From Marinobacterium sp. xm-d-530 (GTDB taxonomy: Bacteria; Pseudomonadota; Gammaproteobacteria; Pseudomonadales; Balneatricaceae), in the NCBI GenBank assembly GCA_949499045.1, contig CATEEE010000004.1, forward strand, positions 1 to 6,807: a DNA stretch of 6,807 bases. Direction: 5' to 3'. The notes under the pieces were generated by a model that saw only the letters and a program-made list of their open reading frames with translations, ran no database searches and was not told the DNA's origin. Numbering within the stretch: the first letter of the stretch is position 1; the number at the start of each line of letters is the position of its first letter. The position numbers were made by a program, and so were the translations under genes. This document shows, one piece after another, positions 1-6,390 of this stretch.

Positions 1-230
1 GATGAAAAATGACTCTCAGTTAGCCATGCTATTCACCTTGGCAAACCTGTTTAAAGTAGACCAAATGTTGCGACGACAGCCAAGATCTGTCTGAAATCCG
101 GGAATCGCCCGAAATAGGGTCGAAATCCGGCCGAAAATTGGGGAGAATTGGAAATTTGGTGTTCAAAAGTTAGGCGGTCAGCTCAAAGCTTCGCTCGATA
201 CCTAAATCGCAGGACCTATTCGCAGCTTCC
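1..230 (+). mobile_element. Right-hand end of an IS5-family insertion sequence
   Basis: This stretch holds the end of a transposase reading frame (stop at 92-94), a non-coding tail of about 120 bases, and a terminal sequence at 215-230 whose reverse complement begins GGAAGCTGCGAATAGG. That matches, from memory, the ends of many IS5-family elements (GGAAGSTGCGAATAR type). The base after it starts TTAG, which fits the YTAR target duplicated by the IS5 subgroup. The 9-base word GAAATCCGG occurs twice in the tail (93-101 and 122-130). The left end, and so the intactness of the element, lies outside the window. Family assignment is an inference from the C-terminal protein residues, the end sequence and the target site together. 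Confidence 0.72.
2..94 (+). CDS. IS5-family transposase, C-terminal fragment (5' end outside window)
   Basis: Thirty codons are open from the window edge to a TGA at 92-94. They encode a peptide beginning MKNDSQLAMLFTLANLF and ending RRQPRSV. The pattern KN-x-x-Q-hydrophobic-LF-x-LANL is typical of the last helix of IS5-type DDE transposases, which usually end within about 30 residues of it. The catalytic residues lie upstream and cannot be seen, so whether the enzyme is functional is unknown. The ATG at base 2 is unlikely to be a start, because the motif normally continues from an upstream region. The downstream terminal repeat at 215-230 supports the call. Confidence 0.68.
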   Translation: MKNDSQLAMLFTLANLFKVDQMLRRQPRSV

Positions 231-234
231 TTAG
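215..234. repeat. IS5-type terminal inverted repeat plus TTAG target site
   Basis: Bases 215-230 read CCTATTCGCAGCTTCC, the expected outer end of the element, and 231-234 read TTAG. IS5-subgroup elements insert at YTAR and duplicate those four bases, and TTAG fits. The matching left repeat and the second TTAG should lie upstream of the window. Confidence 0.62.
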
Positions 235-250
235 ATGGCACTGTGTTGAG

Positions 251-619
251 TTAGATTGAATTTAACCAGTTCAATGCTTCAAGTTCATCTGAAAACTGTT
301 TTACTCTATATTGAGTAAGTTGGACATTATCTTTGATTGCAGGATAGATACCATTTTGAGGTTCATTATCGAGTATTGCAATTGCAGCGTGTTTGAATTT
401 TAGTTCTGATGTTACAAATCTCGCGAAAATAGTTTGTTCAACTTTTGAAGCTTTTAAATTGGCTAATCGATAATCAATGAGTAACTTATAAATGGCTTTT
501 TGTTTGTAATCAGTAATTATTGTTTGAAAGATTTGAGTGCGTTCATCGAAGTCTATCTCTCCTTCATATACCACCATTATAATGTGAGAATTATCAATTT
601 TTGATATATGGTGTGGCAT
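251..619 (-). CDS. Small SpoIIAA/STAS-like domain protein
   Basis: The predicted protein has 122 residues from the ATG at 619. It has no signal peptide or membrane segment, so it is probably cytosolic. It alternates beta strands and helices: strand IIMVVYEGEI, a helix, strand KLLIDYR, a helix starting at KVEQTIFARF, strand AAIAILD, and a final helix ending in FSDELEALNWL. That final pattern (F-x-[DE]-E-x-x-A-x-x-WL) is characteristic of the SpoIIAA-like/STAS-SEC14 family. The family's biochemical role is poorly defined, so none is assigned. A TTG at 640 would add seven residues; I prefer the ATG because MPHHIS resembles a natural start and AGAG lies 11 bases upstream. The gene is AT-rich (about 30% GC over the first 100 bases sampled) compared with the efflux genes, and IS remnants flank it on both sides, which suggests acquisition from elsewhere. 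Confidence 0.72.
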   Translation of the reverse strand: MPHHISKIDNSHIIMVVYEGEIDFDERTQIFQTIITDYKQKAIYKLLIDYRLANLKASKVEQTIFARFVTSELKFKHAAIAILDNEPQNGIYPAIKDNVQLTQYRVKQFSDELEALNWLNSI

Positions 620-658
620 AACAAAGTTTACTCTATACAAGGCTCATTCATAGGGTTG

Positions 659-664
659 ATTATA
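659..664 (-). promoter_or_regulatory. Candidate -10 box for the STAS-like gene
   Basis: On the minus strand this reads TATAAT, a perfect sigma-70 -10 box, 39 bases upstream of the ATG at 619. No convincing -35 exists at 16-18 bases: that position falls inside the IS3 terminal repeat (AGCGAT at 17-base spacing). TTGGTA at 687-692 is 22 bases away, which is too far for normal spacing. The IS insertion may have replaced the native -35 region. Confidence 0.4.
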
Positions 665-678
665 GATTAATATGCCAG

Positions 679-706
679 TGAATCGCTACCAATAACTTAG
701 ACACTT
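679..706. repeat. IS3-family right terminal repeat
   Basis: The plus strand from 679 starts TGAATCGCTACC and runs through the orfB stop (697-699). A TGA-initiated end close to the transposase stop fits the IS3 family. The three bases outside it (CAG, 676-678) would be one copy of the target duplication; the partner copy cannot be identified because the other end is deleted. The inner limit of the repeat is approximate. Confidence 0.55.
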
Positions 707-1309
707 CCCAGCCTTTCTTGGTAACGGTTTTCATACTCTACTGGTGACAGCAGATTATTGGAACCATGTTTTCTTTTGCAGTTATAAAACATCTCGATGT
801 ATTCAAAGATATCGCTTCTGGCATCGTCTCTTGTTGAGTAGATTTTTCGCTTGATGCGTTCACGTTTCAGTAGTTGGAAGAAACTCTCAGCAACAGCATT
901 GTCGTGACAGTTTCCTCGTCTGCTCATGCTACCTTCCAGGCCATTAGCTTTGAGGAATGCTTGCCAATCATGGCTGGTGTACTGGCTTCCCTGGTCGGAA
1001 TGCACCATCACTTGTTGTTTAGGATTACGCCGCCAGACAGCCATCAGCAGCGCATTCAGCACAATGTCTTTGGTAATGCGTGACTGCATTGACCAGCCAA
1101 TCACTTTGCGTGAGAACAAATCCACGACCACTGCCAGATATAACCAACCTTCGTGAGTGCGGATATGTGTAATATCCGTTACCCAGGCTTCATCTGGCGC
1201 CGTAGGATTAAACTGACGCTGCAACCGGTTGGGAACAACAATGTGACTCTCACCACCACGATGACGTGGCCTGCGATAGCCCACCTGAGCCTTCAGATCT
1301 TCTGAGCAT
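697..1309 (-). pseudogene. IS3-family transposase OrfB, 5'-truncated and frameshifted
   Basis: The open frame from 1284 down to the TAA at 697-699 encodes the rve integrase core of an IS3-family OrfB. Counting from codon 1282-1284, the catalytic triad is visible: D37 in WVTDIT, D97 in HSDQGSQY and E133 in NAVAESFF, with 35 residues between the last two, as expected for DD(35)E enzymes. The C-terminal SPVEYE motif is also present. Full-length OrfB proteins have roughly 270-300 residues; here only about 195 remain and the N-terminal HTH_21 region is lost. Upstream of the GTG at 1284 the frame continues DLKAQVGYRRPRH, a typical family segment. The next family-like residues (VMLR) are in another frame, so a one-base shift lies near 1300. 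It is not expected to yield active transposase, although the catalytic domain alone is undamaged. Confidence 0.85.
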
Positions 1310-1354
1310 TACTTCAAACAGCTACGTATGATAATAGATTCCCCGTTTAACACG

Positions 1355-1975
1355 CTATTTACTCTCTATTGCATATCGACTCAAAATTAGTGCAACAATG
1401 TTCTTGGCAATATTCTTTTTAGCCTCGTCACTTAGCGCATCTTCAATTTTAAAAAGCTGTGGCCAGAAACACTGCCCTTTTACCAAACTGTCTATTTCAT
1501 TCACCACGTATTTAACATCATCAAAAGCCAATCTGCCATCAGCCTTTGCATCATTGAGCCATCGATGCATGGCCGTTTCCTGAGCTTTTAACTGCGCTAC
1601 TTCGTCTTTGAGTTTATCAGGTTCATAAAAGAAGTAGCCAATCGCTACACGGGCTAAATCAAGATGACTTTCACTTACCATAAACTCGATGTCTTTGAGA
1701 ATGATGCTTTGCAGCTGTGTATCGAGAGGTTCGTTAGGTAAGTAATGCGCTGTGATATTCATTATGGCACTTTGCCACTGCTCGGTGACAAGATGCATAA
1801 CTAAATCTTCTTTCGTAGAAAAGTGATTATACACAGTACGCTTAGACACATTAGCCAACTCAGCAAGCTTATCCATGCTAGTACCTTTCACGCCAAATTC
1901 TTGAAACGCTTGCGTCGCTGCTTGAATAATCGCTTCGCGTTTTAAGTCGCTAAGGGTTCGTGTATTGCCAGCCAT
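1355..1975 (-). CDS. TetR/AcrR-family transcriptional regulator of the efflux operon
   Basis: The 206-residue protein is the usual length for this family. An N-terminal DNA-binding domain covers about residues 11-60, with the helix-turn-helix around 33-52 (TSMDKLAELANVSKRTVYNHF, typical of TetR) followed by STKEDL. The rest is helical and resembles the AefR-like C-terminal ligand-binding/dimer domain (TetR_C_7 type), including a GQCFWPQL stretch near 167-174. It is transcribed divergently from the adaptor-pump operon across 202 bases, the standard arrangement for a local repressor released by a pump substrate; repression of this operon and autoregulation are inferred. The ATG at 1975 is supported by AGAGAG about nine bases upstream. 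No clear terminator follows the TAG at 1355-1357; the IS3 remnant begins within about 50 bases and may have removed it. Confidence 0.9.
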   Translation of the reverse strand: MAGNTRTLSDLKREAIIQAATQAFQEFGVKGTSMDKLAELANVSKRTVYNHFSTKEDLVMHLVTEQWQSAIMNITAHYLPNEPLDTQLQSIILKDIEFMVSESHLDLARVAIGYFFYEPDKLKDEVAQLKAQETAMHRWLNDAKADGRLAFDDVKYVVNEIDSLVKGQCFWPQLFKIEDALSDEAKKNIAKNIVALILSRYAIESK

Positions 1976-2011
1976 TGGTCTACTCTCTTAATCATATAAA
2001 ACTTCTTTTTA

Positions 2012-2070
2012 CACCGACCAGTTTACTTTTCAATGCAGATGAACCATAATGCACTCGCCAGTTTACTTTT
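2012..2070. promoter_or_regulatory. Direct-repeat operator candidate between regulator and pump genes
   Basis: CCAGTTTACTTTT occurs exactly at 2018-2030 and again at 2058-2070, 40 bases apart (nearly four helical turns). The match extends to CAC at 2012-2014 and 2052-2054, with three differing bases between. The second copy overlaps the proposed -35 of the pump operon. TetR-family sites are usually palindromic and these copies are not obviously so, therefore the repeat could be a regulator site, a site for another factor, or a small duplication. Its position makes it the best operator candidate in the window. Confidence 0.5.
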
Positions 2071-2088
2071 GTATTAACATACTATAAG
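2062..2088 (+). promoter_or_regulatory. Candidate promoter of the adaptor-pump operon
   Basis: TTTACT at 2062-2067 (four of six matches to TTGACA) and TATAAG at 2083-2088 (five of six matches to TATAAT) are separated by 15 bases, slightly short of the optimum. Transcription would start near 2095, leaving a leader of about 80 bases before the adaptor start at 2178. The -35 lies inside the second direct-repeat copy, so a protein bound there would block polymerase. Confidence 0.4.
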
Positions 2089-2177
2089 GCGCACAATGTT
2101 TGCAACGTAGGTTGTTTTTAAATGCAACGATACTGGTTATCTATGTTCAACATATTACTAATGGATGGCATACGACT

Positions 2178-3251
2178 ATGTCCTTGAAACACTACTCACA
2201 TACTCTAGCGCTAAGTCTCTTTTCTATTTTTATTTTCACCGCTTGCTCACCTGAAAAAGCTCAGCAGCAACAATCGGAGGTAGTGCGGCATGTGAAGTTT
2301 GCTGAAGTCTCACCTATTCCCAATTTTGACGAATTTACGTTTCCTGCCGTCGTATCTGCTGTGAAAACTGTTGATTTGAGTTTTGAAGTCTCTGGCCGAT
2401 TAATACAAACCGATTTAGTTACCGGCAGTGATATCACTAAAGGCAAGCTGCTTGCCACAATAGACAGAAAGCCCTTTGAGCGCAGAGTTGAAGAGTCTAA
2501 AACCAGATTAGAACAAGCAAAACGAGAACTCGATAGAATTGAAAAAATGTTCGCACAAAATTTGGTATCTCAAAGCGCACTGGATTCGGCAAAAACATCC
2601 TATGAATTATCTGTTATTGACCTTAAAAACGCAGAACAAGACTTAAGTTATACTCGGCTTTACGCGCCATTTGATGCGAAAGTATCCCAACGTCTTGTAG
2701 AAAATAACAGTTTTGTAAAATCAGGGACTGCTATCGCCCGTTTGCAAGATGTGTCGAAAATCTACTTTAATATCAATGTGCCAGAGCGCTTACTTACCGC
2801 CAACATAGGGCGTGGCATTAAGCAAGCGAGTGCCACATTGGCGACAAACCGCAGTCAGTGGTACCCAGTAACTTATGTTGAGCATTCCACACAACCGGAC
2901 CCCGTATCTCAAACCTACGAAGTAGTATTCGCCATGGAGCCTCGAAAAGAATTACCACTCACTCCTGGTGCTCGAGCAGTGGTTAAAGTAAGCCTTCAAG
3001 GTAGTTTATATTCCGACGGCTTAGTCGTGCCAGTGAAAGCACTAGTCGGTGATGAGAACGATGGCTTTGCCGTTTGGGTACTTGATGACAGTCTACAAAC
3101 AGTGAAACAACACAGCGTTGATGTCAAACATATCGAGGGGGATATTGCTGTAGTAGAAGGGCCAATTTCACTTGGTCAAAAGGTGGTTGCCGCTGGAGCA
3201 GCACAAATGCGAGAAAACATGAAAGTGCTTCCGTATAAGGGAGAAAAATAA
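2178..3251 (+). CDS. RND efflux periplasmic adaptor (membrane fusion) lipoprotein, HlyD/AcrA type
   Basis: The 357-residue protein bridges an RND pump and an outer-membrane channel in the periplasm. Residues 1-22 form a signal peptide ending in FTAC, a lipobox with Cys23 as the lipidated residue; Ser at +2 suggests the lipoprotein sorting default. A Gln-rich linker follows (29-32). The first half of the lipoyl-like domain is about 62-96 (FEVSGRL, then GSDITKGKLLATID), the alpha-hairpin about 98-153 is rich in charged and heptad-like residues, and the second lipoyl half (LYAPFDAKVSQ) is at about 161-190. A beta-barrel (about 195-275) and membrane-proximal region (VVPVKALV onward) complete the family order. 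I chose the ATG at 2178 because it puts the signal peptide at the N-terminus; the upstream TTG at 2100 would add 26 residues ahead of it. The ribosome site is weak (GGA at 2163-2165). It lies three bases before the pump gene. Confidence 0.92.
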   Translation: MSLKHYSHTLALSLFSIFIFTACSPEKAQQQQSEVVRHVKFAEVSPIPNFDEFTFPAVVSAVKTVDLSFEVSGRLIQTDLVTGSDITKGKLLATIDRKPFERRVEESKTRLEQAKRELDRIEKMFAQNLVSQSALDSAKTSYELSVIDLKNAEQDLSYTRLYAPFDAKVSQRLVENNSFVKSGTAIARLQDVSKIYFNINVPERLLTANIGRGIKQASATLATNRSQWYPVTYVEHSTQPDPVSQTYEVVFAMEPRKELPLTPGARAVVKVSLQGSLYSDGLVVPVKALVGDENDGFAVWVLDDSLQTVKQHSVDVKHIEGDIAVVEGPISLGQKVVAAGAAQMRENMKVLPYKGEK

Positions 3252-3254
3252 ACC

Positions 3255-6200
3255 ATGGATATCGCCCGCTTTTCAATCGACAAACCCGTAAATGTTTGGC
3301 TGATGGTCATCATACTGCTACTAGGTGGTGTGCTGGCTATGACCAAAATTGGTCGACTTGAAGACCCTGCTTTTACCATCAAACAAGTTAAGATATACAC
3401 TGCTTATCCTGGCGCTAGCGCGGAAAAAGTTGAACGTGAAATCACAGAACGTTTAGAAATCGCTATTCAACAAATGCCCCAATTAAAAGAAGTGACTTCA
3501 ATATCTTCTCCAGGGCGTTCTGAAATTACCGTAGAGGTAAAGAGTACTTACGATAGTGATGTGTTACCTCAAATTTGGGACGAATTGAGGAAGCGCCTTC
3601 ACGACACCGCCAGTTCGCTGCCCACGGGCGCTCAAGACCCCGTAGTATTTGATGACTTCGGTGATGTTTATGGGCTTTATTACGCTCTCAGCGCTCCAGA
3701 TTTCGACACCCATGAGTTACGTGAGTTTGCCCGAATTATTCGTCGAGATTTACTTACCACTGAAGGTGTGGCAAAGGTCAACGTAACCGGTATTCAAAAA
3801 GAGCAAATTGTTGCTTACATCAACCCATATCAACTCGCTGGGTTGGGTATTTCTTTCCCAGATTTGACCTCATTGTTCCAAGACAATCTTCGACCATTCA
3901 ATGGTGGGCGCGTAAAGGTGGATGAAAAAAACGTGCGCTTGATTGTCAAGCGTGCACCAGACAGATTAGATGAAATTTCAAATCTATCACTGGTGATCCC
4001 TGGTACAAACCGTTCTTTGCGTGTTGCTGATGTTGCGACCTTAAAACTCGAACCTGCTGATATTCAGCCTGTATTAGTGCGATATAACGGTGCAGAAGCC
4101 CTTACGCTAAGTGTGTCAGCATTAACGGATGTGAACATCGTAGATGTCGGCGAGCGAGTAAATGCAAAAGTGGAGGCCCTGCTCAAACAACTTCCAGTTG
4201 GTATTACCCTGACTCCCATTTACGATCAAGCCTCAGTAGTTGATGATTCGGTGGACGGCTTTATCAATAACCTTGTGATGTCTGTGGCCGTGGTAACATT
4301 AACCTTGTGTTTATTCATGGGATGGCGCTCTGGGGTTGTGGTAGGCACTGTATTACTTGTTACCGTACTCGGTACCATCCTCATCATGTGGTTGATGGAT
4401 ATTCAGCTTCAGCGTATTTCATTAGGGGCAATGGTCATCGCCATGGGTATGCTGGTCGATAATGCAATAGTGGTAGCAGAAGGCATGATGCTGCGAATGG
4501 CAACAGGTGCCTCAGCAAAAGATGCAGCCAGCTTCATTGTTAAGCGCACACAATGGCCGTTATTAGGCGCAACCATAATAGGTATTGCCGCCTTCTCTGG
4601 CATTGGTTTATCTAACGATGCAACCGGCGAGTTCCTTTATTCATTGTTTGCCGTAGTGTTGGTTTCATTGATGATCAGCTGGATACTTGCCGTAACGTTG
4701 GTCCCCGTATTAGGCGCACATTTTTATCGCAAGGGCATGTCGCAATCACAAAGTGATGCGCCCTCCGCTGCACAACAGTGGTTTAAACACACACTTATCG
4801 GCGCACTGAAACTGCGTTGGGTAACCATTGCAGCACTCCTCGTTATTACCATTGTTGCCTATGGCAGTTTTGGTATGGTCAAACAAGGGTTCTTTCCACC
4901 ATCAAATGCACCGGTATTTTTTGTGCACTATTGGGGGCCCCAAGACCGCGACATTCGCGCGACAGAGCAAATTGCCAAAGAAGCAGAGAAACGTATTTTA
5001 GCGCTGGATAATGTCAGTGCCGTAACCACATTTATTGGGCAAGGTGCTGATAGATTTACGCTGACATACGCGCCAAAAAGCGCTAATGAAAACTATGCAT
5101 TCTTTATGGTCCGTGCCAGCGAATTAGAGCACATTCCTGCCATTCAACGTGCATTAACCAGCAAGCTAAGTGATTTGGATTTAGATGCCAATTTCTATAT
5201 GGAGCGCATGCAATTTGGTCCAGGCTCAGGCGCTAAACTCGAAGCGCGTTTCTCAGGTCCAGATACTGAAGTGTTACGCCAACTAGCAGAAGAAGCCAAA
5301 GCCCGTTTATTTGAAGATGGTCAGGTGATTGATGTTCGTCATAACTGGCGAGAGAAAGGGTTTGCAATAAACACACAGTTCGACAACTACAATGCGGGAA
5401 TTGCTGGGGTTTCGCATTCAGATTTTAGTCAAACCGTACAGTACGCAAGCAGTGGTGTGAAACTGGGCACCGTGCAAGATGGTGATTATGCCTATAATAT
5501 CATGGCAAAAATGGGGAACGCCGATGACACGGCTCTTCAGTCTATTCGCGAGTCTCAAGTATGGTCTTCTCAGCAACGTCAGTATATTCCTTTTACCCAG
5601 GTATCACATGGCTTAGACCTTATGACTGAAGAGCTGCGCATTCATCGCAAAGATCGCCTGCGCACCATAACCGTTGAAGCAGAGCCTGGCGAACATGAAA
5701 CCGCAGGCAAAGCGCTGGCGCGTATTCGCCCGTTAATTGAAGATATTGATTTGCCTGCGGGCTACAACCTTGAATGGGGTGGTGAGTTTGAAAGCGCTAG
5801 CGAAGCTCAACAGGCCTTAGGTGCAGGTTTACCCGCTGGTTTCTTAGTGATGTTCATTATCTCGGTGTTATTGTTTGGCCACGTACGCCAACCGCTTATT
5901 ATATGGCTGGTTGTCCCCATGGCGGTAGTAGGTGTAGTCACGGGCTTGTTGTCTACTGATATGCCATTCGGCTTTATGTCGCTACTGGGCTTTTTGAGTT
6001 TATTCGGGATGCTGATTAAAAATGCCATAGTACTTATTGAAGAAATTGATCTTCAAATTGAAGAAGGATTGGCAATAAAAAGCGCCATCGTTGAAGCCAC
6101 ACTAAGCCGCGTCAGACCCGTAGCACTTGCGGCCGTGACAACTATATTGGGGATGGCTCCATTGTTGTTTGATGCTTTTTTTGCCGATATGGCTGTGACC

Positions 6201-6296
6201 ATAATGGGCGGACTCACATTCGCGACAATTCTAACGCTTATTGCCGTTCCCGTTTTATATAGCCTGCTATTTAAAGTAAGTTATAGAAAAGCCTAG
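3255..6296 (+). CDS. RND-family multidrug efflux permease (HAE-1/AcrB type)
   Basis: The 1013-residue inner-membrane protein is near the AcrB length (1049). It shows the duplicated RND plan: TM1 at about 12-30, periplasmic loop to about 334, TM2-TM6 at about 335-488, TM7 at about 521-540, second loop to about 858, and TM8-TM12 to about 1006. The N-terminus (ARFSIDKPVNVW, then GRLEDPAFTIKQ) and GGEFES near 842-847 fit HAE-1-type drug pumps rather than metal (HME) pumps. Proton-relay residues are D402 in TM4 (GMLVDNAIVV) and K922 in TM10 (GMLIKNAIVL); the residue equivalent to AcrB D408 is Asn403. Like AcrB it should work as a proton-driven trimer, but the substrate cannot be read from sequence. 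AAGGGAG at 3237-3243 lies 11 bases before the ATG and overlaps the end of the adaptor gene, so the two are co-transcribed. No outer-membrane channel gene follows, so a TolC encoded elsewhere is likely. Confidence 0.95.
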   Translation: MDIARFSIDKPVNVWLMVIILLLGGVLAMTKIGRLEDPAFTIKQVKIYTAYPGASAEKVEREITERLEIAIQQMPQLKEVTSISSPGRSEITVEVKSTYDSDVLPQIWDELRKRLHDTASSLPTGAQDPVVFDDFGDVYGLYYALSAPDFDTHELREFARIIRRDLLTTEGVAKVNVTGIQKEQIVAYINPYQLAGLGISFPDLTSLFQDNLRPFNGGRVKVDEKNVRLIVKRAPDRLDEISNLSLVIPGTNRSLRVADVATLKLEPADIQPVLVRYNGAEALTLSVSALTDVNIVDVGERVNAKVEALLKQLPVGITLTPIYDQASVVDDSVDGFINNLVMSVAVVTLTLCLFMGWRSGVVVGTVLLVTVLGTILIMWLMDIQLQRISLGAMVIAMGMLVDNAIVVAEGMMLRMATGASAKDAASFIVKRTQWPLLGATIIGIAAFSGIGLSNDATGEFLYSLFAVVLVSLMISWILAVTLVPVLGAHFYRKGMSQSQSDAPSAAQQWFKHTLIGALKLRWVTIAALLVITIVAYGSFGMVKQGFFPPSNAPVFFVHYWGPQDRDIRATEQIAKEAEKRILALDNVSAVTTFIGQGADRFTLTYAPKSANENYAFFMVRASELEHIPAIQRALTSKLSDLDLDANFYMERMQFGPGSGAKLEARFSGPDTEVLRQLAEEAKARLFEDGQVIDVRHNWREKGFAINTQFDNYNAGIAGVSHSDFSQTVQYASSGVKLGTVQDGDYAYNIMAKMGNADDTALQSIRESQVWSSQQRQYIPFTQVSHGLDLMTEELRIHRKDRLRTITVEAEPGEHETAGKALARIRPLIEDIDLPAGYNLEWGGEFESASEAQQALGAGLPAGFLVMFIISVLLFGHVRQPLIIWLVVPMAVVGVVTGLLSTDMPFGFMSLLGFLSLFGMLIKNAIVLIEEIDLQIEEGLAIKSAIVEATLSRVRPVALAAVTTILGMAPLLFDAFFADMAVTIMGGLTFATILTLIAVPVLYSLLFKVSYRKA

Positions 6297-6324
6297 CAGC
6301 TTCTGAATAAATGTAACGTTAATT

Positions 6325-6390
6325 TGGCGCTTGCTCGATACGCTCTATCACCTTTGATAAAACGCTCGTCAAAGGTGCTAGCGCCATTTT
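6325..6390. terminator. Nested inverted repeat between convergent genes; likely terminator
   Basis: An outer pair, TGGCGCT (6325-6331) with AGCGCCA (6380-6386), encloses a perfect inner pair, ACCTTTGA (6350-6357) with TCAAAGGT (6369-6376) and an 11-base loop. On the plus strand TTTT follows directly (6387-6390), as in a rho-independent terminator for the efflux operon. On the minus strand the structure starts just after the CBS gene stop (6389-6391), but the following bases (AAATTAACG) give only a weak U-tract. The 18 unpaired bases on one side versus three on the other leave a bulge, so this may act mainly through the inner or the outer stem. Confidence 0.6.

Larger units (their letters stand above)
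679..1313 (-). mobile_element. Truncated IS3-family insertion sequence
   Basis: The remnant includes the 3' two-thirds of orfB and the element's right end. The outer boundary is at 679, where the plus strand begins TGAATCGCTACCAATAAC, starting with the TG usual for IS3-family ends; the orfB stop lies within the terminal repeat, as is common in this family. The left part (left repeat, orfA and the 5' third of orfB) is missing. Recognisable transposase sequence fades near 1300-1313, about 42 bases from the stop codon of the tetR-type gene. The exact inner breakpoint is uncertain by about 20 bases. Because orfA and one end are gone, the element should be unable to move by itself. Confidence 0.8.

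Noticed and set aside
874..1156. Two plus-strand open frames (874-1083 and 926-1156) within the IS3 remnant
   Set aside because: They lie antisense to the clear DDE transposase core, overlap each other in different frames, and show no recognisable family features.
1333..1370. AATAGA and TCTATT as a possible terminator hairpin for the tetR-type gene
   Set aside because: The arms are only six AT-rich bases, 26 bases apart, and one lies inside the coding sequence; no U-tract follows.
1398..1583. Plus-strand 61-codon frame inside the tetR-type gene
   Set aside because: It is antisense to a well-supported regulator gene, and its hydrophobic look is a by-product of the complementary strand.
2100..2177. 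TTG start adding 26 residues to the adaptor protein
   Set aside because: It would bury the lipoprotein signal peptide internally. The start at 2178 gives a normal signal peptide with Cys23.
2261..3400. Minus-strand frames at 2261-2458 and 3176-3400
   Set aside because: They are antisense shadows of the adaptor and pump genes without motifs or ribosome sites that I can support.
4409..6028. Additional short frames within the pump gene (4409-4603 minus, 4817-5011 plus, 5807-6028 minus)
   Set aside because: All lie within continuous RND permease coding sequence whose domain order is complete.
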